From NCBI GenBank assembly GCA_002373505.1, contig DFKE01000015.1, positions 74,602-138,601 on the forward strand: 64,000 nucleotides of DNA. Direction: 5' to 3'. Positions within the stretch are counted from its first letter, which is position 1, and every line of letters begins with the position of its first letter. Below, one piece after another: positions 58,160 to 64,000 of this stretch. The position numbers were made by a program, and so were the translations under genes. This DNA comes from Bacteroidales bacterium UBA3653 (GTDB lineage Bacteria; Bacteroidota; Bacteroidia; Bacteroidales; Paludibacteraceae). Below the pieces are notes generated by a model, which was given only the letters and a program-made list of their open reading frames with translations, was not told the origin of the DNA and did not search any database.

Positions 58160-61100
58160 TTGAAGACGCAAAAGCACATATCAGGGGCGATGAGACACCA
58201 CGGATTAGTGATGGCTCTCTTCTTGGGGCTGATGGCATTTGGCATATGGTCGCTTCCCAAGATGAACAAGGACGAGTTTCCGCAATTCACCATGCGGCAG
58301 GGGCTCCTTGTGGCGCTTTATCCCGGTGCAACGGCGGAAGAGGTGGAGCAGCAAGTGACCATTCCTCTGGAGGACTATATCAATTCGTTCGAAGCGGTAG
58401 ACAAGGAACTGACATTCAGCAACAGCGAGGACGGGATAGCCTATCTCTATGTGATGCTTCGTATGGACGTGCTGGACAATGACAAGGCTTGGAACAAGAT
58501 CCGCGCCGGTCTGCCCGTGCTCCAGAAGACGCGTATGCCCGCCGGCGTGCTGCAGACCGTACTGATCGACGATTTCGGTAATACGTCATCGCTACTGATA
58601 GCCGTAGAAAGTCCTGAACGCAGCCCGCGCGAACTGGAGGAATATGCCCAAAAGATTTGCTCCCAACTACGCACTATTCCCGAAATGGGCAAACTGCGGA
58701 TCTTGGGTCAGCAGAAAGAAGAGATAGCAATCACTATAGACACCGAGCGGCTCTCCCAATACGGTATCAACCCGACGGCGCTGCAAGCCCAGATGGCGCT
58801 GCAGGGTCTGCGTACAGCAGGCGGCGAGAGCGACAGACAAGGAGGATTGCAAGTCGTGATCCCTTACCAGTCGGAATACGAGATGCAGGAGCAGATCGTG
58901 TGGTCCGACCCTGTGACAGGCGCTACTATACGTCTCAAAGACATAGCTTCTATCGAGCGGAAGTACCCAAAGGCAAAACAGTTCGTGGAGTTCAACGGCG
59001 CGCCGTGCCTGATTCTGAATCTGGAGATGGTGCCCGGCAATAATATTGTGGCTTTCGGCCGCGAGGTGGACCGCCAGTTAGCGGAGGCTGCTGCTCTCCT
59101 GCCACCGGATATACAGTTCCACCGGATTACCGACCAGCCCAAAGTGGTGAACGACTCGGTTATTTCGTTCCTCCGGGACATCGTGATTTCTATCTTAGTG
59201 GTGATAGCTGTGATGCTAATGCTCTTCCCGCTCAGGACGGCTCTGGTGGCGGCGACGGGTCTGCCCGTATGTACCGCTATCTGCATCGGGCTAATGTACA
59301 TCACAGGAATAGAACTGAATACGGTCACTTTGGCGGCACTGATCTTCGTGTTAGGAATGATAGTTGACGACTCGGTGATCGTGATAGACGGGTACACCAA
59401 CTATCTGGACAAAGGCCATTCGCGGTGGTACGCAGCCAATGTGAGTACGTCCTTGCTTTTTGTACCGATGTCGCTTGCCACGATGGCGATCAGCGGCATG
59501 TTCTTCCCCATGACGCGTATCATTACCGGACCTCTGGGTGAGTTCGTACAGTTGTTTCCATGGGCGGTGCTATTTGCTTTAGTAGCAAGTATCTTCTATG
59601 CTACATGGGTGACGCCGTACCTCTCTTTCCGCTATATCCGCGTGCGCAAACCCGAGGAACTGAATTTTGTAGAGCGGGTGCAGAACAAGTTCTTTAACTG
59701 GCTGCAAGGGGCGTATAAGAAAGGCCTGGAGGCCTGTTTCAACTATCCGGTGATTGTATGGACAATGCTTATCGGCGCTACGGCGATAGGTGTCTGTCTC
59801 CTGTTGTTCCAGCTGAACCTTCAGCTGCTGCCCAAGGCGGAGCGTGAGTTTTTTGCGGTAGAGATCCATTTATATGACGGCGCGACGCCCGAAGAGAGTG
59901 CCGCCGTGGCGGACTCGTTAGCGAACATCTTGCGGCGCGACGAAAGAGTGGAGAGCGTGACCGCGTTTATAGGTCAAGCCTCACCGCGGTTCCATGCCAC
60001 CTATACGCCGCAGACCCCTGCGCCGAACTACGCGCAGTTGATCGTCAATACGAAGTCAGGCAAGGCGACTGCACAAGTGCTGCAGGAATACACCGGACAA
60101 TACGAGAATTATTTTCCGAATGCCTACGCGCGTTTCAAGCAACTGGACTACCAGGCGGTGAAGAACCCGCTCGAAGTGCGGATACGCGGTGACCGATGGG
60201 ACGAGATGGCGGTCTATGCCGATTCGATCATGCAGTTCATGATCTCTATGCCGGAGTTGCAATGGGTGCATACGGATTATAACAATACAGCCGCATCGAC
60301 TCGTATCGTGCTCAAAGCAGACGAAGCAACGCGGCTTGGGGTAACCCAGACGATGCTGTCGCTTTACCTGCGGGAGGCTACTCAGGGAGCAACCATAACA
60401 ACGCTCTACGAAGGATCATACGGCGTGCCTGTAGTGCTTTATACCAAAGATGCCGAAGGCATGGATGCTCAGGATTTAGGGGCTATACAGGTGCCTACCG
60501 CTCTCCCCGGAGTATGGGTGCCGCTACGGCAGGTGGCTTCTCTCGAGCCCTACTGGCATCATACCTCTCTGGAGCGCCGCAATGCAGTGCGGACGATTAC
60601 TATAGGGGCGGACCTGAGAGGCGCAACGAGCCAGGTGTCTGCGGAGAAAAAAGTGAAGGAATGGATAGAGACGCATATCACCGACCTGCCGGAAGGGATA
60701 AGTATCAAGCCCGGCGGTCTGACAGAGATCAACGATATTATGATTCCGCAGATTCTTTGGTCGGTAGTGGCAGCTCTGGCTGTGATGCTGGTTCTGTTGC
60801 TCTATCATTTCGGCAAGATAGGTCTGGCGTTGCTGACCCTCTCCAGCGCCATCCTGTGTCTCTTCGGCTCAATGACCGGACTATGGCTTTTCCGGCTGGA
60901 TATATCCATTACGGCGGTGCTGGGTATCGTGAGTCTGATAGGTATTATTGTGCGCAACGCGATTATGATGTACGAATACGCGGAGGATGCGCGCAAATAC
61001 AAACACCTCTCTTATCGCGAGGCGGCTTATCAGGCAGGCTTGCGGCGTATGCGGCCTGTGTTCCTGACTTCCGCCACTACCGCGCTCGGAGTGCTGCCCA

Positions 61101-61243
61101 TGATCATTGCGGCTACCAGCCTGTGGATGCCGATGGGAGTAGTGATATGCTTCGGTACGATCTTTACGCTGCCTCTGACGGTAACGATCCTGCCGGTGGT
61201 GTATTGGAAAGTACACGCCAGGAAGGATGAAAGTGAAAGGTGA
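58160..61243 (+). CDS. RND family efflux transporter (HAE1-like)
   Basis: This encodes 1027 residues if translation starts at TTG 58160; the first ATG is at 58190. The N-terminal residues before that ATG (KTQKHISGA) fit the cytoplasmic start of RND pumps, and an in-frame TAA at 58148 blocks anything longer. It has the usual 12 helices and two large periplasmic loops. Motifs include MNKDEFPQF after helix 1, LGMIVDDSVIVIDGY with the proton-relay Asp pair, and GIIVRNAIMMYEYAEDARK in the second half. The pump is distinct from that at 34.7 kb. Its last codons are encoded by a heptamer repeat. Confidence 0.9.
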   Translation: MKTQKHISGAMRHHGLVMALFLGLMAFGIWSLPKMNKDEFPQFTMRQGLLVALYPGATAEEVEQQVTIPLEDYINSFEAVDKELTFSNSEDGIAYLYVMLRMDVLDNDKAWNKIRAGLPVLQKTRMPAGVLQTVLIDDFGNTSSLLIAVESPERSPRELEEYAQKICSQLRTIPEMGKLRILGQQKEEIAITIDTERLSQYGINPTALQAQMALQGLRTAGGESDRQGGLQVVIPYQSEYEMQEQIVWSDPVTGATIRLKDIASIERKYPKAKQFVEFNGAPCLILNLEMVPGNNIVAFGREVDRQLAEAAALLPPDIQFHRITDQPKVVNDSVISFLRDIVISILVVIAVMLMLFPLRTALVAATGLPVCTAICIGLMYITGIELNTVTLAALIFVLGMIVDDSVIVIDGYTNYLDKGHSRWYAANVSTSLLFVPMSLATMAISGMFFPMTRIITGPLGEFVQLFPWAVLFALVASIFYATWVTPYLSFRYIRVRKPEELNFVERVQNKFFNWLQGAYKKGLEACFNYPVIVWTMLIGATAIGVCLLLFQLNLQLLPKAEREFFAVEIHLYDGATPEESAAVADSLANILRRDERVESVTAFIGQASPRFHATYTPQTPAPNYAQLIVNTKSGKATAQVLQEYTGQYENYFPNAYARFKQLDYQAVKNPLEVRIRGDRWDEMAVYADSIMQFMISMPELQWVHTDYNNTAASTRIVLKADEATRLGVTQTMLSLYLREATQGATITTLYEGSYGVPVVLYTKDAEGMDAQDLGAIQVPTALPGVWVPLRQVASLEPYWHHTSLERRNAVRTITIGADLRGATSQVSAEKKVKEWIETHITDLPEGISIKPGGLTEINDIMIPQILWSVVAALAVMLVLLLYHFGKIGLALLTLSSAILCLFGSMTGLWLFRLDISITAVLGIVSLIGIIVRNAIMMYEYAEDARKYKHLSYREAAYQAGLRRMRPVFLTSATTALGVLPMIIAATSLWMPMGVVICFGTIFTLPLTVTILPVVYWKVHARKDESER

Positions 61244-61253
61244 AAGGTGAAAG
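61226..61253. repeat. Heptamer tandem repeat at the RND-PPTase junction
   Basis: Three exact GTGAAAG units at 61233-61253, preceded by a GATGAAA variant. It encodes the RND C-terminus and leads to the ATG at 61255. Confidence 0.75.
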
Positions 61254-61254
61254 G

Positions 61255-61851
61255 ATGAAGGTTGCTATTTTTGACAGGATGGAGGAGTGTACGGACAGTG
61301 CGGTGGAGAATATGCTTCCTCTCGTCTCCGACCAGCGGCGCGAGCAGGCATTGCGATACAGACATACCCTCGGACGATTTTGCTGCCTGAAGAGTTGGAT
61401 CATGTGGTGGGAACAGCTTAAAGCCTGCATAAAACCTGCTGAAAACCTGCAGAAAAATCTTACCGGGAATTGGACATGGACATACAACGGGCACGGAAAA
61501 CCCTATCTTCCGTCCGGACCGTATTTTTCAATCTCGCACTGCAAGGCCGCAATAGCGGTGGCAGTGGATGAAAAACCGATAGGGATAGACATAGAATCCA
61601 TCCGGCATGCGGATTCAGACCTGATCGCGCGAACGATGAATGAGGAGGAGCAGCGTCAGATTCATGAAGCGAAGGAGCGTGACAGAGCTTTTATCCGTCT
61701 ATGGACCCAGAAAGAAGCGGTCGTGAAAGCGGAAGGCATAGGGATCGTATCGTTTGAGCAACTGCAATCGCTTCTGCCGGGAAACAAAGCATACCGGCTG
61801 GAGACCATTGAAAAAGAGAAATATATCTATAGCATAGCATATAAACAATAA
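61255..61851 (+). CDS. 4'-phosphopantetheinyl transferase (Sfp type)
   Basis: This encodes 198 residues from the ATG at 61255 (MKVAIFDRMEE); a start at 61240 lies in repeat DNA. Family motifs are visible: FSISHCKAAIAVAVD, GIDIESIRHAD with the metal-binding Asp-x-Glu, and RLWTQKEAVVKAEGIG (WxxKEA). It transfers phosphopantetheine from CoA to carrier proteins. Because it is the Sfp/HetI-like form and stands outside fatty-acid genes, its carrier protein is not known. It is separated from dnaX by 5 bp. Confidence 0.9.
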   Translation: MKVAIFDRMEECTDSAVENMLPLVSDQRREQALRYRHTLGRFCCLKSWIMWWEQLKACIKPAENLQKNLTGNWTWTYNGHGKPYLPSGPYFSISHCKAAIAVAVDEKPIGIDIESIRHADSDLIARTMNEEEQRQIHEAKERDRAFIRLWTQKEAVVKAEGIGIVSFEQLQSLLPGNKAYRLETIEKEKYIYSIAYKQ

Positions 61852-61856
61852 CATAT

Positions 61857-63572
61857 ATGGAGAATTACATTGTTTCCGCGCGCAAGTACAGGCCTCAGAC
61901 CTTCGAGACCGTAGTGGGGCAGCAAGCTCTCACGCAGACATTGCAGAACGCTATCCGTCAGGGTCATCTGGCGCATGCCTATCTGTTTTGCGGTCCGCGA
62001 GGAGTGGGTAAAACCACTTGCGCTCGTATCTTCGCCAAAACGATCAACTGCCTGAACCCGCAGAACGGCTTCGACGCATGTAACGAATGCGAGTCCTGCC
62101 GTGCGTTCAATGAGCAACGGTCCTTTAATATCCACGAGCTGGATGCGGCATCCAATAACTCGGTGGAGGACATCAAGTCCATCATCGACCAGGTGCGTAT
62201 TCCGCCGCAGATAGGGAAGTACGCGGTGTATATCATTGATGAGGTACACATGCTTTCTACTGCGGCATTCAATGCCTTGCTTAAGACCTTGGAGGAACCG
62301 CCATCATATGCCATCTTTATTCTTGCCACGACGGAGAAACACAAGGTTCTGCCGACGATCCTGAGCCGTTGTCAAGTATATGATTTTAACCGCATTACTG
62401 TACCTGATATCATCGCTTATCTCAAATCTCTGGCAGCAAAAGAAGGCGTTACGGCAAGCGAGGAAGCGCTGAATGTAGTGGCTCAGAAAGCGGACGGAGG
62501 AATGCGGGATGCGCTCTCGATCTTCGATCAACTGGTGGCTTTCTGCGGGAATAACATCACCTACGAACGTACCATTGAAGTGCTCAATGTGCTCAATGCG
62601 GACTATTATTTCAGTCTGGTGGAGAATGCGCTCCGCCATGATGTGGCAAAGGCATTGCTGCTGCTGAATGAGGTGCTGAACCATGGTTTTGACGCCGGTC
62701 ATTTCGTAACGGGTTTTGCCCAGCACCTTCGGGATGTATTGGTAAGCAAAGATCCGCAGACGGTACAACTGCTGGAGACCAGCGATGCTATCCGTCAGCG
62801 TTATGCGCAGCAGGCGCAGTTATGCCCGCCTCTCTGGCTCTTCCAGGCATTGGATATCCTCAATACATGCGATATCAATTATCGCACGGCGCGCAACAAA
62901 CGTCTGACGGTAGAGTTAGCGCTTGTCAAACTGTGCCAGCTCGGAGTGCCGCAAAATATTCCGGCTCCGCAACCAGGTCCGGCACCCAAAACGGAGGCCA
63001 AACCTGCCGCTCCGGCTCCGCAGCCCAAGCAGGAAGAGAAACCTGCCGCTCCGACCGCTCCGCCAAAACAAGACACTCCGGCAGCTCCCAAGCCCGCAAC
63101 TCCCTCTATCCCCAAAATGCCTAAGATAGGTCTCGGACTCGGTCCCAAGCCGAAAGCGGAAGAAGCGCCGCAGGCACCCCAACAGTCCCAACCGCAAGAG
63201 GAGGAGCCTAACCGCCCTTTTACAGCTGACCAACTCAGAGACGCGTGGGTTGGTCTGGCAACAACCCATAATGAGGAACTGCGTCTGAAACAACTGATAG
63301 AGAACTATATCCCTTCCCTGGTGGAGGAAACAACGGCTGAGATAGCCATGCCGAACCCCTGGCAACTGGACCAGATGCGGAGCGCCATGCCAACCCTTCT
63401 GACCCAACTGAGGCGTACGCTGCATAACAGGGAACTTAATATCCGCCTTGTGCTGGCGGAGTACAACCGAGAGCAACTGGCCTATACGGCGGAGGAGAAA
63501 TACGCCATCATGGCGGAGACGAACCCTGCGCTGGCGGAACTGAAAGAAAAACTGGATCTCCAAATCGACTGA
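61857..63572 (+). CDS. dnaX: DNA polymerase III subunit gamma/tau
   Basis: This 571-residue clamp-loader ATPase has Walker A GPRGVGKTT (~43-51), a four-Cys zinc module (NCLNPQNGF, CNECESC, ~63-80), Walker B as YIIDEVHMLS near 125 and the sensor/arginine finger region LPTILSRCQVYDF near 165. Domain III follows to ~355. A long Pro/Ala/Lys-rich linker (~365-445) leads to a tau-type C-terminal domain (~450-571) for polymerase contact. It starts with YIVSARKYRPQTFETVVGQQ, the canonical N-terminus. A programmed frameshift for a separate gamma form was not seen. Confidence 0.96.
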   Translation: MENYIVSARKYRPQTFETVVGQQALTQTLQNAIRQGHLAHAYLFCGPRGVGKTTCARIFAKTINCLNPQNGFDACNECESCRAFNEQRSFNIHELDAASNNSVEDIKSIIDQVRIPPQIGKYAVYIIDEVHMLSTAAFNALLKTLEEPPSYAIFILATTEKHKVLPTILSRCQVYDFNRITVPDIIAYLKSLAAKEGVTASEEALNVVAQKADGGMRDALSIFDQLVAFCGNNITYERTIEVLNVLNADYYFSLVENALRHDVAKALLLLNEVLNHGFDAGHFVTGFAQHLRDVLVSKDPQTVQLLETSDAIRQRYAQQAQLCPPLWLFQALDILNTCDINYRTARNKRLTVELALVKLCQLGVPQNIPAPQPGPAPKTEAKPAAPAPQPKQEEKPAAPTAPPKQDTPAAPKPATPSIPKMPKIGLGLGPKPKAEEAPQAPQQSQPQEEEPNRPFTADQLRDAWVGLATTHNEELRLKQLIENYIPSLVEETTAEIAMPNPWQLDQMRSAMPTLLTQLRRTLHNRELNIRLVLAEYNREQLAYTAEEKYAIMAETNPALAELKEKLDLQID

Positions 63573-63578
63573 TAGCTG

Positions 63579-64000
63579 ATGGCTGACCTTTTGAAATATC
63601 TGCCTACAACCCGTAAAGAGACGGATTTGCGCGGCTGGGATGAAGTGGACATTGTCTTCTTCACCGGCGATGCGTATATCGATCACCCTTCTTTCGGTGC
63701 AGCGGTGTTAGGGCGGGTACTGGAGGCTGCCGGATACCGCGTAGCGATTGTACCGCAACCGGACTGGCATGGGGATTTCAGGGATTTCAAGAAGTTCGGA
63801 CGTCCGAGACTCTATTTCGCTGTTTCGGCAGGCTCAATGGATTCAATGGTCAATCATTACACTGCCGCCAAACGCAAGCGATCCGACGACGCCTATACGC
63901 CAGAGGGGCGACCCGGAGCAAGACCGGACTATTGTACGATTACGTACTGTCGGATATTGAAGCAACTCTATCCCGATGTGCCGATTGTGATAGGAGGAAT
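63579..64000 (+). CDS. YgiQ-family radical SAM protein, N-terminal part (cut by window end)
   Basis: The ATG at 63579, 6 bp after the dnaX stop, opens a frame that runs to the window end (140 codons) with no stop. It begins ADLLKYLPTTRKETDLRGWD and continues FFTGDAYIDHPSFGAAVLGR, WHGDFRDFKKFGRPRLYFAV and SAGSMDSMVNHYTAAKRKRS, the characteristic start of YgiQ/UPF0313 radical SAM proteins. The radical SAM cysteines lie beyond the window. The biological reaction of the family is not established. It is the last visible gene of the long plus-strand run. Confidence 0.92.
   Translation, partial: MADLLKYLPTTRKETDLRGWDEVDIVFFTGDAYIDHPSFGAAVLGRVLEAAGYRVAIVPQPDWHGDFRDFKKFGRPRLYFAVSAGSMDSMVNHYTAAKRKRSDDAYTPEGRPGARPDYCTITYCRILKQLYPDVPIVIGG

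Noticed and set aside
61857..63572. Programmed frameshift in dnaX
   Set aside because: No A/T slippery heptamer followed by a stem-loop was recognised near the end of domain III.

Overview
The window looks like chromosomal DNA of a Bacteroidota bacterium, most likely a gut or rumen Bacteroidales (Paludibacteraceae/Prevotella-like). The evidence is: promoters with the Bacteroidota -7 box TAnnTTTG and a TTG -33 box; almost no Shine-Dalgarno sequences (starts sit in contexts such as ACTATTATG); BspA-like LRR and InlB-repeat secreted proteins sharing a short C-terminal module; lipoproteins, a TonB-receptor-like barrel, a RND/MFP/OMF pump and CE8 pectinesterases. No rRNA, tRNA, CRISPR array or transposase was seen.

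Layout. 1-7 kb: three secreted surface proteins with related ends plus two small genes. 7-9.7 kb: a TPR-type sensor kinase and a NarL-type regulator, separated by a structured inverted-repeat element. 9.9-13 kb: a minus-strand cluster of small phage/plasmid-like genes with an HNH endonuclease, with hairpin-rich leaders. 13-18 kb: an unknown coiled-coil protein, a HindVP-like restriction-modification operon with a DUF4238 third gene, and a truncated ATPase gene. 18-22 kb: a Na/Pi cotransporter with a 39-residue membrane protein, divergent from a PhoB/PhoR-like pair; two back-to-back Pho-box-like sites lie between them. 22-25 kb: an operon of regulator, AbiEii-like nucleotidyltransferase and metallophosphoesterase. 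25-34 kb: an outer-membrane barrel, a lipoprotein, a membrane-bound TPR regulator, a glycosyltransferase operon and a DUF1295 protein. 33-39 kb: a RND efflux operon in which pump and outer-membrane factor are one 1505-residue ORF. 39-41 kb: a flavodoxin remnant and an AsmA-like protein. 41-48 kb: a hemerythrin/LuxR regulator divergent from a porin-imelysin-dihaem oxidoreductase-CcsBA operon (iron and cytochrome c), then a hemolysin III protein. 48.8-64 kb: a nearly gapless plus-strand run: HPF, lipoprotein, two pectinesterases, AspT-like transporter, MATE, MFP, RND, phosphopantetheinyl transferase, DnaX and the start of YgiQ.

Three repeat families recur: heptamer (and octamer) short tandem repeats at gene junctions and inside ORFs; a CCCTCCC-type palindromic element between genes and, in frame, in protein linkers; and a GGGG/CCCC hairpin in the leaders of three minus-strand genes. 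A 140-bp promoter-carrying segment and a 70-bp segment are also duplicated. The strongest leads are the RND-OMF fusion with a palindromic element and an internal lipobox at its junction, the divergent Pho-box control region with its small membrane protein, the nucleotidyltransferase-phosphoesterase operon, and the recurring leader hairpin. All calls rest on reading the sequence; no database search was run.
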